Assembly (NCBI GenBank): GCA_947172415.1
Contig: OX359189.1
Coordinates: 518,501-582,500 of the forward strand
DNA length: 64,000 nt
Reading direction: 5' to 3'
From: Chondrosia reniformis
Taxonomy: Eukaryota; Porifera; Demospongiae; Chondrillida; Chondrillidae
Shown: piece by piece, positions 53,772 to 64,000 of the stretch
How positions within the stretch are numbered: the first letter of the stretch is position 1
Layout of the letters: each line of letters starts with the position of its first letter
The notes under the pieces: generated by a model
Told to the model about the DNA's origin: nothing
Databases searched by the model: none
The model's input: the letters and a program-made list of their open reading frames with translations, nothing else
Program-made: the position numbers and the translations under genes

Positions 53772-55022
53772 TTAACTTTGTATACCAGAATTAAATGTAC
53801 ATTGAGGGCTGTAACTGTATCAAAAGGAGAGATATGAAGCTAGCACTTTGTGTCAGCATTCACAGACATTTAATAAAACTGGCCTATTTGAAATATCGAT
53901 CATAGATATTAATATCGTGCAGGCGATAAATATCGGACCTCTAAATATATCTAGTTTTCTGTATCATGAAAAGTCGCTCTCCTACCTCCACTAAGACACA
54001 CACAGGCTTTTATATATTTGCCACAGTTTTGAGATGTATTGGAAATACTGCGTATGCGTGTAAAATTGCTTGGAACGATTCACTGGTCTGGAATTAAAGT
54101 GGAATAAATTGACGATTTCTCGGAAATAATTGGGATCAGAAAAGTCGTTCTCCTCGGCCCATCAAGACACTTACAGGATTTTTTTCGCTTTTCCCAGTTT
54201 TCAGGTGAACCACTAATACTGCCTATGTCTTTAAACTTGCTTGAAACAATTCACTGCTCTGGAAATAACGAGAAATATATTAAAAAGGGTCCCAACCACA
54301 ACCGTTTTCTTTGGACAAAACTTCATATAAATAGAAGCGAAAAACCTTATATAGTAGGCCTACCTGGACACATCTCTATGGTGGTTGCGGTTCCCATAGA
54401 GGTTGGTAGCGCTTAGACTCTGAAGCTGTCTCCTAATCGGTTGGTGCCATAGAGACGTGCTCACCAATAATCCGGATTTCGGGGGGGTTCCACGTAATGT
54501 GGGATTGGCATCTGATATCTTAGGATTCATATGAGTCGGCCATATCGAGAAGAACTGGTTCTTCTCACGCAAGTGACACCCAAAGCTCAACTCGGCAGAG
54601 CGTTACCACCGATCCCGGCCTATGAGCGTCGTGGATGGTAGCGTTCGGTATGGTCCAACTTTTTTTCTTTGGAGTTTCGTTGGCTGTCGATTGACGAAAT
54701 GTCACTTTAACGAGATCCTTATAAAATATATGGATAGATAGTACTTAAATAACAATCGAGTACTACACAGTGCATATCCCTATGTATAAAAAATTGGAAA
54801 GTATTCTAGATTTTCAGATATAGTTAGAGTATATAGTAGAGATGTAGTTTTATTGTAATATTATACCTTCTAACGGTCGGCCATATATAGTATTACGCAA
54901 TTTTCTCTAACAAAACAGTACATTAACTGTAGTTCTGTAACTCTATCAAATGGCGAAATATAAAGCTAAGTCTTTGTGTCAGCATTGAGAGACATCTATA
55001 GAGCATGTCCAATGAGTTTTTG
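53772..55022. repeat. 1.25-kb flanking repeat, right copy
   Basis: The direct copy of 44,231-45,480, near-identical and in the same orientation. Similarity to the left copy ends inside a satellite monomer at about 55,022, where a different monomer type takes over. A last degenerate monomer continues to about 55,140. Confidence 0.85.
54354..54666 (+). ncRNA. Candidate Pol III small RNA, copy 2
   Basis: A copy of the candidate at 44,812-45,124, with the TATAAAT box, the hairpins, the tRNA-like arm and the T7 run all retained. Differences between the two 1.25-kb repeats fall mainly outside this segment as far as I could compare by eye, which would fit selection but also very recent duplication. 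Confidence 0.4.
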
Positions 55023-55588
55023 AATTTTTGATGAAACTTAAAATTTGCCCTATCTCTCACCATACATACATTAACTTTGTATACCAGAATTTAATATTCG
55101 TTAGGGGTTTTAACCCATCAAATGGAGAGGTATGAAGCTAACTCTTTATCATACATGTCAGTGTCCTACAATGCGTTGCCGCAGTCTAAAGGATGGGCCG
55201 GCCTTTGGATCTTGTTATGCAATAATTTACAAGAGTATACTAAATGTTTCCATAGATGTATGCATTTGAATTCATTATCATCATCATCATCATCGACCAA
55301 ATTGCGATTGTACATAACCACTGCACTCTGAAATATACATGTATTTGGTTTTAAATTAAAAAATGTTCAAACAATGTAGTTCTTAAATACGTTCGTCATG
55401 GTTGTAAACAGAACATGGTGGTTCTTCTTCTTTTGAGTGTTACTAGAGAATCAGATAAAACAATATAGCTACTTTAAATGAAGTCTATAATATTTCTTTT
55501 TCTTTTAAGATTAGTATTTAATTATTTGTTTATGACACTCCTCAGGATCTGTGATTCAATACATTAGTTATGTTAGTATCCTAATTTA
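55023..55588. other. Spacer between satellite and MITE
   Basis: A last degenerate satellite monomer is followed by AT-rich sequence with a short CAT microsatellite (55,277-55,295). A 45-bp stretch at 55,514-55,558 recurs, slightly shortened, at 55,838-55,877, showing local duplication around the neighbouring element. No gene is visible. Confidence 0.6.
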
Positions 55589-55645
55589 TTGAGACTCAGC
55601 AACAATTGTATTTAAACAAAAAAGATTTTTTTTATAAATATTATG

Positions 55646-55670
55646 CTGATGAAGACCTCCGTGTCGAAAC
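55646..55670 (+). ncRNA. Hammerhead-ribozyme-like core, copy 1
   Basis: CTGATGA, a GAC-CTCCGT-GTC stem-loop, then GAAAC reproduces the core order of a type I hammerhead (conserved box, stem II, GAAA). GTTT 10 to 12 bases later could supply the GUH cleavage triplet, and TATTATG upstream can pair with TAAATA downstream with one bulge. There is one A too many between CTGATGA and stem II, and stem III would be only 2 to 3 bp. Activity is uncertain. Confidence 0.4.
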
Positions 55671-55882
55671 GTTCATTTTTGTTTAAATACAATTAAATAC
55701 TAATGGGGAAATTTAGTGCATGCTTTTAACGATATACTTAAGAGTCCAAGATTAGGACTATAGGAGTAGTTAGCTATAAGCCTAATAATACACATACGGC
55801 CAAGTAATTCGGTGTGGGGATGGCAGTCCCACGAGTTAGCATTTAATTATTTGTTTATGACACTCTGTGATTCAATATTATG

Positions 55883-55907
55883 CTGATGAAGACCTCCGTG
55901 TCGAAAC
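55883..55907 (+). ncRNA. Hammerhead-ribozyme-like core, copy 2
   Basis: The core motif of copy 1 repeated 237 bp downstream, followed by a slightly longer loop (CATTCATTTTT). The downstream strand belongs to the right terminal inverted repeat. Two tandem cores are what a self-cleaving, monomer-releasing element would need, but the extra A in the core is shared by both. Confidence 0.4.
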
Positions 55908-55994
55908 GTTCATTCATTTTTGTTTAAATACAATTGTTGCTGAGTCTCAATAAACTAGCCCTTATCACTTCATTAGTTATGTAACCGTTGTACC

Positions 55995-56198
55995 ATGGCT
56001 CGCCGGCGACCGTGTGACGTCATCAAGAAAATATGGAGGCGAAATAGCGGTCTGGGCTACGCGATTAACCCGGGGGGTTTCACCCTTTATTATCGTGAAC
56101 GATCAGTGCGTGAGCGATTCCTCAGTGTCACTCTCTACCTGCCTGTCCCTCGGCCCCCACCCGTACCATTGTCACCGAAATGTCATCGTGGTCCATGA
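55995..56198 (+). other. Possible upstream ORF in the glycosyltransferase 5' leader
   Basis: A 67-codon open frame starts at an ATG in strong context (ACCATGG). It overlaps the glycosyltransferase start at 56,180 in another frame. Its Arg- and Pro-rich product resembles nothing I know. If it is in the mRNA it would reduce translation of the main frame; it may equally be untranscribed. Confidence 0.3.
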
Positions 56199-57820
56199 GA
56201 ACTCTTCTATTTGCCCTGTGTATTGGCCTTTGCCTGCTACTTCTCCTGAAAGTATCGTCTCAGCTGGAAAGAAATCCATTTGGAGGTGACGTGTCAACTC
56301 CTACCATTGACCTGAAAGAAACCGAATCGCCGACACCATATTCCGAGAATGTAAGAACGAAATATTGTGTATATATTTGTAGTATATAATTATATTACAT
56401 TATATTATATTATATTATATTATTTATATTAGATTACCTTAGTATATTGTAACTTGCACTGTATATACATCGTGTGAACAGTGCGAATGGAACTTATGTA
56501 CCTTTTATTTTCAGCCTTGCCAGGATTTAATGCTCCTTTTAATGCAACTTGTGACCTAGGCACAAACAACAGTTATGAATTTCTTTTACTTTTCATCTTG
56601 TATACAATTATTTTTTGGGTCGGTTGTCCAGACCGGACGGACGTTGTAATCGGTAAAAAGGTTATCGCTGGATGGTGAGGTCATTCTAGTGGGAAAAGTT
56701 TGTTCAAAGTCGCAAGTGCTAATTTATACTGATTGCAATGTCCTGTCTGGACAACCCAAAAATACTGTATACACTTCCTATGTACTCCAGCGATGATGCA
56801 ATATCCTTGTTCAGCTATTCTTCTCTCTTTCCCATCTTCTGTCACAGTAGTGAGCTTCAATAATTGATATCCCCCTTTCTTTAGATCAGACCATTTGAAG
56901 AATATTTTAGCGATGGCAATGGTGGTTGTGGTCAGTGGGTGGAGTCCTGCGAAACGCAGTGCATCAACAGTAAAGGAAGGACTCCGAGAATTGTACACTT
57001 TATCAAGGTTGATTCTGATTTCACATTTCTGAACTGGATATCAGTAATGTCTGTCAGAAAGCTACTCAAAGGCTACCACATAATGGTGCATACTCAGACC
57101 AAGCTGACTGGATGTTGGTGGAAACGCATAAAGCCATTTGTTCAGGAGGTAATTGTGCCAAAGCATCTTTGGACTGAATCCATCAACGGGAAGAAAATAC
57201 ATTACCTTGCTCACACCAGTGACTTCCTGCGGCCAATGCTTCTTTTTTTCTGGGGAGGAGTGTACATGGACCTTGATGTAATTGTGGCAAAACCATTTGA
57301 CCCTCTTCTGAACAAGCATCAAGTGGTTCTGAGTAGAGAGGCAGGCGGGGGTGTCATTAATGGTGTCATGGTTGCTAGGAGACAAAGTTGTTTTGTGTGC
57401 ATGTTTGCAAAAAGACAGTGTAGCAACTTTGATGGTCACTGGAGCACCCATTCAGTATTGACATTGCAATCTATGATTGCCAAGGAGAGTAACAATTTCA
57501 AGGATATTATAGTGTTAGAGCGGTCCAAAGGATTTTGTCCCTTTTCCGGTGTCAAAGCGGGTTTGAAAACAATTTTTAGGGGTAATTTAAGTGAAATTGT
57601 CCGATCTAATGGCAATATTTTGGATTTTTATTCCCTACACCTCTTCCACATGGTTGCAAAAGATGATGAATTGAAACTTTTAGATGATTATAAGTGGCTG
57701 TCTTTAAGCAACACTGTGGCTGCACATTTTATAAGGAAGGTTTTACCTAATGGCTTTAATGTAAAGCATCTAAACACAGAATCTTGCATTTTAATGCCAA
57801 ATGATATTCTTATGCACTAA
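56180..57820 (+). CDS. Type II membrane glycosyltransferase, A4GALT/A4GNT-like (GT32)
   Basis: Exons 56180-56350 and 56885-57820 join in phase 0 to give 368 residues; human A4GALT has 353. A short cytoplasmic start (MSSWSMR) is followed by a signal-anchor helix (TLLFALCIGLCLLLLL) and a stem, the topology of Golgi glycosyltransferases. The catalytic part begins RTPRIVHFIKVD and contains the DXD sugar-nucleotide motif in GGVYMDLDVIVAKPFD; SDFLRPMLLFFWGG precedes it, and NGVMVARR and HWSTHSVLTL follow. These match alpha-1,4-galactosyl/GlcNAc-transferases, which use UDP-sugars. Which sugar is transferred cannot be read from the sequence. The intron contains a short ATATT microsatellite (about 56,390-56,430). 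Confidence 0.85.
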
Positions 57821-58133
57821 ACTATTTATTTTTGTGTATAAATCATTGAATTTATTTTTGTATACAGGCTGTTAAAAACATTAATCTATGAGTGCATACT
57901 TGTTATTACAAGAAGGCTCTAAGGATAACCCTGTAATTACAGAGATAGAGGAGGAGCTAGCTAATCACAATATTGCTGACAAACTACACAATATTGCTGA
58001 CAAACTACACAATATTGCTTACAAACTGCAGATCACACGCAAAAACTTGAAAATACACGAATGCAATACTAGAGTTCATTTGGTATTTGACATGACAAAA
58101 ATATTTAAAAAATCCATTTTCCCTGAGACAATT
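57821..58133. other. Convergent 3' flank with a 21-bp repeat
   Basis: The spacer between the glycosyltransferase stop and the tomosyn stop. Three copies of CACAATATTGCTGACAAACT(A) lie at 57,966-58,028. An open frame from 57,888 runs through them but extends into the complement of the tomosyn last exon and shows no family resemblance, so I do not call it a gene. Confidence 0.65.
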
Positions 58134-61100
58134 CTATTTATACTTGTTTTTAAGTCTTTTAGCAAGTTCTTCAAATTCAGAAGCTTCAGTTTTCATTTGA
58201 ACAGTTGCCTCTTCAATTTTATTCAGCTTTTCCCCTCTTTCCTTAGCAGCCTGTAACCAGAAGTAAGATAAACCATGTACATTATACTGAAAGTAATGCC
58301 ATACCAACACAGCTTTGTCCACCGCAGTAAACCCAGAACCTCCAACTGCTTCAGATTTGGTTCTTAAAGGTTCTTGATTGCCGAGTTCTCTTTGGTGTGC
58401 TGCAAGAGGACTTGACAGTGTCTTGGCAACAAGTGGAGCATGACCTGATTGGCCAACTGCATAATAGCACAGTACAATTCTAATGAAGCAACTGTCTAGA
58501 AACTCTAGTGTAGCAACTAAAACTCATGAAAAAATTACAAGTCTACTGTATATATAAGTTAATCAAACTGTACATTTAAATAAGAAATGGTGTTTCAGAA
58601 AGTCACACTCACAAAGCTGTTCTTTATCCAAGGCAGATGGCTTTGAAAACATGCTGCTAATGAGGCCGCCAGTCACAGAGTTCTGGCCTTTCATTGCCGG
58701 GGCAACAGCTTCCTTAAACATGGAGGGCAGCTGCTTGGGATACCTCTCCCTACAGGAGATAATGATATTCATTAGGATTATTATAATATTCATGAGATGG
58801 ATACTTACCAGTCATGTTTATAAAGTGATACAACTTGCAATTCTCCATTGTTAGCAAAAAGAAAAATACGTCCAACCTCTGAAATATCATATAATGTACT
58901 GAAAACAGATTAAAAGTAAAAATAAAGTATGTATTCAAAGGATGGGCTTCATTTGGAAATGTCACAACTGCACTAAACTAACCTAAACTGCAACAGGTCA
59001 TGACTGTCAATCTCTTTGACAACGTGGAGTCCTTTCAAAGTGACTATGGATATCTTTCCAGACGTATCAAGGCAGATACAACATGGAGACTCTACGGAGC
59101 AGGAGACAAAGACAGAAACCTCACAAGCTGCAAAGCTAGATTATATTCGACAAACACACAGTCTAAACGGCTAGTTCAGATTATAGACTTTGAAAACACA
59201 TGCAGAAACTTGTTTACATTGTGGCATTCTCCATAGCAACAGTGAAAACGTAAAAGAAGAAAAGACATAGTGGATGGGAATATCAGTCTGTACTTATTCT
59301 GATTCATGGTTGAATAGTATTTTATTCAATCTACATGTGTACAAATGTCATGCTTGTAGATGAGATGGGCTCGATTACCTCTAATCCAGCAGAAGTGAGC
59401 CTTAATAATGACATCTGCAGCTCCATTGATCAGCTGAAGTTTGCATACTGACTTGCTCTTCTGTGCTTCGTACATCTATCATTTGGAACAACATCTACTG
59501 ACTTACAGTAAGACCACCTTGACAACAGTATAATGACCTTATATGGCAAGTCACATGGAATAATAAATGAATACAAAATAAGTAGCAATTCTACACTTTG
59601 TTATATTATTACTAACAAAATGATTTTCACAATAATTATACAACAATAACAGCATATTAAATCATACTAAACTACTACATTCAGAGCCCGTAAAATTATG
59701 TATACAATGTAATACTTTCTAAAACATATATTTATATTTGATCTAAATATACTTAATTGTACCTTTATTCTGGATTCGGACACTATGACAAGATAGCTCA
59801 CGGGACGGACATTTAATTTAATATCCTTTGGTGTTCTTGTCAGAGATCCTTGTCGGTAAGGAGTTGGTGAATGTTCTAGGAGAGGATGGAAGAGAGATCT
59901 GTGACAACACTATTCAGATGCAATGAGTCTCTGACAGCCAGCACAGCACATTGAGGTTTTAATCAAACCTTTGGCCATATATAGCAAGGAATACAAACAG
60001 AGTGCACCAGATTAGTGACAAAATGTTGTTTTGACTGAGCGATTGCTTCAAAGGTGTTACTCTCATTTTTAATATGTTGTAACAGTTTCACTTTAATTAA
60101 TAAGATGGCTGGTTAAACTATTAATGTGAATTTTGTCAAATGTTTATATTGTACATTTTGTGATAATCGAATACTCTGTTGACATGAAAAGATCAATAGG
60201 ACATTTCACTACAGCTAAACTTTCCACATCACAAAGAAAACTAAGAAACTACTTGGATTAGGTATATAGTTGTGGTTTTGTTATCAGTTGCGTTAAATAG
60301 TTGTAGTTCAGTTTTCAGTTGGATGCATACCTACCAGTTAGTTTATCCTGCTTCCAGTGCAGGCAGGGTGGAGGAATTTTGTGACCCTCTGAAGTAACAG
60401 TAAAGATGGCGACGATTCCTGCTTTCATGTCAAATACTGTACCAGTTGGAGTGAGGTCGACCTTTCTATTTGACATCTTTCCTGACAATTCAACAGCTAC
60501 TATGCCAAAAACCTTTCCACAAGATGTCCCCACCCATATAACGGGAAGGGGCTGGGAGTCTGAGGATAACAGGAAATTACATAATAATATGAATGTGATA
60601 TTTGAAATCAACTAAATTATTCTTACAATCCCAATTCTGATTGGATATTAGTCACCATTAATAATGTCAACTGAGTAATCCACAGGAGCAAGTATTGTGC
60701 AACAATTAAGTTATGCAATCATTTCCTTATCCCCGTAATATAGTGAAGATCATGTCTTTAATTAATTGTTCCATTGAAATTGCACAAGCATACGTAGTAA
60801 TGAATACATTTCTGGTTCTAAACTCACAACTCTTTTCTACTGCCATTTCAGACATCTTCACTGTGGTAACAAAATAACCTTCTGCGTTCCCTTGATCATG
60901 GGCGTGGCGCCGGGAAGACCTACTGTCAATTTCCACAACTGTCTGCTGCCTCTGAAAAGGTGCATCCTTCTGGCGGACATGTTTGGCAGACTGGTGGAGA
61001 AATGCTGCTGCTGAACCTCTTCTTGTCCTCCCTTGAGGCATTGACATACCTGCTCAAAAGAAAAGGATGGAGGAAGGAAGGAGAGCTTAGAGTTGCTATG

Positions 61101-64000
61101 AGATTCACAATCAATTCCAGTTATATACAATGCACAAATTACTTTCCAATTGATGTACTGATGTTATGGTCTTGATGACCATTCCCAACTTGACATCTAT
61201 TACAACCAGTCCCTTTGATGTTCCTACAAGTAATCTACAGGAAGTACACATACAGGAAGTAGGGTACACATATAGGAAGTAGGGTACAAAGTGGCATATG
61301 TTTGCTAACCACCTGTGCAGTTATGGGCAGTGGTCTCAAGTACTAAACATTTCCTAAAATGGTTCCTAACAACAAGCCTCGTCATGTTCCTTACATCTCC
61401 AAAGTCGAACTAAACTCCAAACAAGTGACAGAGAGAGGAAACTCTTGTTGTGATTCCTCAGCCAGATGTGTTGAGCAACAGAGAGTCATCTGGAAGCCAG
61501 CTGGAGCTATTTGATCACTCTGAATAAAGGTCCAGAGTGGTCTGCTCTCCTTTGGGCTGGGCGAAGAGGCTGAAATTGAGGGGAGCTCGTGATGGGGGGG
61601 CATGCCTGGGGAAGGTGTGCTAGGGCTTTGTGGAGTAGTACTGCTGACCTCCAGTTGTAGCTGTATAGGAACAAACTACAGAGAAAAGGAGAACAAACGG
61701 TTAGCAGCAAAAAGAGGAAGACGACTTGTGAGACTAACCTTGACATTTTCCTTTTCCTCTTCTGAGTTCAACTTAAAAAGCATTACATAAGAGCCACCAT
61801 TGGAGGCTGCAAGATATCCATCCTCAAAGCCCAACCACACCTTTTGAATGGAGAGGAAATCCTCCTGTTCTCTTTGCAGCTGCTGTTCAGACAGCTTGCG
61901 AAAGAGAGGGAGCGCCATGGCTCCGTCTGTGTCTGAAGTATGATTGTCTGAACTGTTGCTATCTTTAGAAGGACTACTAGCCTTCTCTCGTGAAACAGGT
62001 CTGCCCTCCTTGGACAGGGGTTTGTCTGCCTTACTGTTGGCGGTCTCGCTCTTTGGCATTTGCTTCTCTGCCTTGCTCCCTTCACTTGTAGGAGAGCTGA
62101 CCCGAGCTTCTCCTTCCTTCGGAGGGATCTCGTCATCCTCAATGATGCAGTACTCTGAAATGAGACGCCTTGTTAGTGGTGTCTGCTCCTCTTTGATATC
62201 GAGTCTTTTGAAGACATTTTCGCTCTTGATAGTGAGACCTGGTTGGAACATGGCTGGACCAATAGGAAAGGACTACTCTTACAGTATGGCTGGACCAATA
62301 GGAAAGGACTACTCTTACAGTATGGCTGGACCAATAGGAAAGGACTACTCTTACAGTATGGCTGGACCAATAGGAAAGGACTACTCTTACAGTATGGCTG
62401 GACCAATAGGAAAGGACTACTCTTACAGTATGGCTGGACCAATAGGAAAGGACTACTCTTACAGTATGGCTGGACCAATAGGAAAGGACTACTCTTACAG
62501 TATGGCTGGACCAATAGGAAAGGACTACAGTGAAACCTCTCAATAACGGACAAGTTGGTGCAAAGGGACTTGTCCACTATTCGGAGGTTGTCCTTTACTG
62601 GGAGGTTTTCATAATAAAAGCTTTATATATGTATACAATGCTATCTGAAACGGGTTCAGCCGTACGTACATTACTTCATTAGTACATTCAAGATTAGTCG
62701 ATAGGACGCTTTACTTCGTTAACAGCTCCATCAATACTCGGTGAGAGGCGTCCCTCGTTATGTACGGAAATCGTTCAGTTTTATCTGACTGCAACCGTAG
62801 CTAGATAAGGCCCTCTTTGTCCGTTAATAGAGTTTTTTTGTATTACAAAACGTCCTTGAGATCGGGCAGAGTGTCTGTTATCCGGAATTTGGAGGTTGTC
62901 CGCTATTTGGGAGTTGCTAATGTACTAATTGTATACAAAAATAAGTTGGTACATTGCATGCTGTCCGTAATACGGAGACTGTCCGCTATTGGGAGTGTCC
63001 GTTAATAGAGGTTTTACTGTACTCTTACACTGCAAGTCATAAGTTTATTTCCTAACAGTGTGAATGTAATAGTCATCACTAAAATAAATAGGATGCTAGG
63101 CAGTTTAATGTAAGTATGGTTTAGCAGATAAATAGTGTCTAAAATGATAAGACAAAAGAGAATAGAAATGACTATGAACCAAAGTGTTAAATGCAGTCAG
63201 TGATAAACAGTGGGATCCAAATGGAATACATTACAAACAAGATTTACCTCCAACAAGATTCCAAGTCCTTATGCTCCCATCTGAGTGGCTGCAACCACAT
63301 GTAAACAATATGCATAAACAAGATGAATAAACATCAACAAGATGAATAAATAAATAAGATGCATAAATACAGACAGGGGATGACAACACTGTCGTTACTT
63401 GTGTAAGGCAGGCAGGCAGGCTACCAACTCACCCTGTAACAACAATGTCAGCACCATAGCGCTTGTTACCATGTTCACCCCACTTCCCGCCATTCAACTT
63501 CAAAGGCTGCAACAAACAAGTAAACAATGTAGCAGACACACCCACATAGTACAGACACACCCATTTAGGGCAGACACACCCATTTAGGGCAGACACACCC
63601 ATTTAGGGCAGACACACCCATTTAGGGCAGACACACCCATTTAGGGCAGAGACAACTGATTAGCGTAAGTCATACCTCCTATGTTATATACACTGTTGGT
63701 GCTTAACACAAGTGTGCAAGGCTATAGGTCAAATTAAGTACCTGTTTATTAATCTTTTCCTTCACTTCCTGCTTAGACTTGAGTGATGTAATGGTAGATA
63801 AGATGTCATCAGACACATTACTAAAGACACTTATGGTAGTGATGTTGGTATAGTGGAAATCTAAAGTGTGAGCAATGGTCAGTTGGGAGTGCCTCTTGTC
63901 CGTCAAATCAAAAGCTAGCAGCTCCTTCTCGCACAGCACCACAAGAGCATGAGGGTCTTGAGGCTCTGAGGGACGAGATGGATTGACAACTTCAAAAAAG
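58134..64000 (-). CDS. STXBP5: Tomosyn / syntaxin-binding protein 5-like (3' part of gene)
   Basis: Tomosyn (Lgl superfamily) binds syntaxin/SNAP-25 through a VAMP-like helix and restrains vesicle fusion. Clear exons: >64000-63742 (PHALVVLCEKELLAFDLTD), 63506-63433, 63288-63248 (GHSDGSIRTWNL, a WD blade), ~62158-61740 (acidic loop then KVWLGFEDGYLAASNGG), ~61230-61150 (RLLVGTSKGLVVIDVKLG), ~60560-60335 (PVIWVGTSCGKVFGIV), ~59905-59762 (SYLVIVSESRIK), ~59471-59377, 58878-~58809, 58749-58613, 58456-58305 and 58250-58134. DKEQLFGQSG matches DREELFGESS of vertebrate tomosyn. The last exon is the R-SNARE-like helix (AKERGEKLNKIEEATVQMKTEASEFEELAKRL), with Arg where tomosyns have it. Middle exon limits are approximate; the N-terminal beta-propeller lies beyond the window. 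Confidence 0.88.
62250..62527. repeat. 36-bp minisatellite in a tomosyn intron, 8 copies
   Basis: ATGGCTGGACCAATAGGAAA plus GGACTACTCTTACAGT recurs every 36 bp from 62,250 to 62,502, almost without variation. On the gene strand each unit contains CTGTAAGAG, a donor-like sequence. The eighth unit is interrupted at its TA by a transposable element; its remainder continues at 63,020. Confidence 0.92.
62528..63019. mobile_element. 492-bp pogo-like MITE
   Basis: The ends read CAGTGAAACCTCTCAATAACGG and, inverted, CAGTAAAACCTCTATTAACG, the kind of terminus typical of pogo/Tigger-type Tc1/mariner elements. The flanking target duplication is TA (62,526-62,527 and 63,020-63,021). The interior repeats variants of GGAGGTTGTCC and TATTGGGAG and has no coding capacity, so the element is non-autonomous. 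Confidence 0.82.
63533..63652. repeat. 19-bp tandem repeat in a tomosyn intron, ~6 copies
   Basis: CAGACACACCCATTTAGGG is repeated head to tail, preceded by a diverged copy (CAGACACACCCACATAGTA). The array lies between the exons at 63742 and 63506. Confidence 0.9.

Larger units (their letters stand above)
55589..55950. mobile_element. 362-bp inverted-repeat element (MITE) with hammerhead-like cores
   Basis: A 34-bp perfect terminal inverted repeat (TTGAGACTCAGCAACAATTG... at 55,589; its complement ends at 55,950) is flanked on both sides by TA, as expected of a Tc1/mariner-type target duplication. There is no coding capacity. Inside lie two copies of a CTGATGA...GAAAC motif, each followed by a TTTTTGTTTAAATACAATT tail. 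The second tail is part of the right inverted repeat. The element could be a MITE or a fragment of a Penelope-like or retrozyme-type unit. Confidence 0.7.

Noticed and set aside
44231-55022. LTR retrotransposon with 1.25-kb LTRs
   Set aside because: No TG...CA ends, primer-binding site, polypurine tract or gag/pol; the inside is pure satellite.
57888-58256. 122-codon plus-strand open frame after the glycosyltransferase
   Set aside because: It runs over a 21-bp repeat and then the complement of the tomosyn last exon; no family resemblance.
62139-62577. Repetitive peptides in three frames over the 36-bp minisatellite
   Set aside because: A 36-bp unit is divisible by three, so several frames stay open by chance. 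The region is intronic.

Overview
The window is animal nuclear DNA. Multi-exon genes with canonical GT-AG introns, mostly 50 to 300 bp, sit close together on both strands. The central gene has the domain set of the lefftyrin receptor family, known from sponges and choanoflagellates. Together with the compact genes this points to a demosponge similar to Amphimedon; that assignment is inference, since no marker gene is present.

Left part (1-4.4 kb): the 3' half of a katanin p60 AAA-ATPase gene (+) and a complete two-exon TMEM267 gene (+). Three of their introns carry tandem repeats that include, or end exactly at, a splice site.

Centre (4.4-40 kb, minus strand): one enormous receptor gene. I could splice 13 exons into a single frame of 33,867 nt (11,288 residues plus stop). 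Order: signal peptide, TSPN/laminin-G-like domain, laminin N-terminal domain, laminin EGF repeats, furin-like Cys cluster, 54 cadherin or cadherin-like repeats, two copies of a TMEM132-like/cohesin/dockerin module, two FN3-like domains, one transmembrane helix, a tyrosine-phosphatase domain with two altered catalytic positions, and a disordered tail. One coding exon is 26,851 bp long. The cadherin-like repeats fall into three blocks of five, and dibasic sites lie between each cohesin and its dockerin.

Right-centre (40.2-43.8 kb): RPF2 (-) and GPN2 (+), head to head, with start codons possibly only about 80 bp apart. RPF2 acts in 60S ribosome assembly and GPN2 in RNA polymerase II assembly, so both are housekeeping genes.

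44.2-55.1 kb: a satellite of ~168-bp monomers with higher-order periods of 672/1,344 and 841 bp. It is bracketed by two ~98% identical 1.25-kb segments, each holding a candidate Pol III RNA gene (TATA box and T7 terminator). Next to it is a small inverted-repeat element with two hammerhead-ribozyme-like cores.

56-64 kb: a two-exon GT32 glycosyltransferase (+) converges on a tomosyn (STXBP5-like) gene (-), whose 5' end is outside the window. A tomosyn intron holds a 36-bp minisatellite interrupted by a pogo-like MITE.
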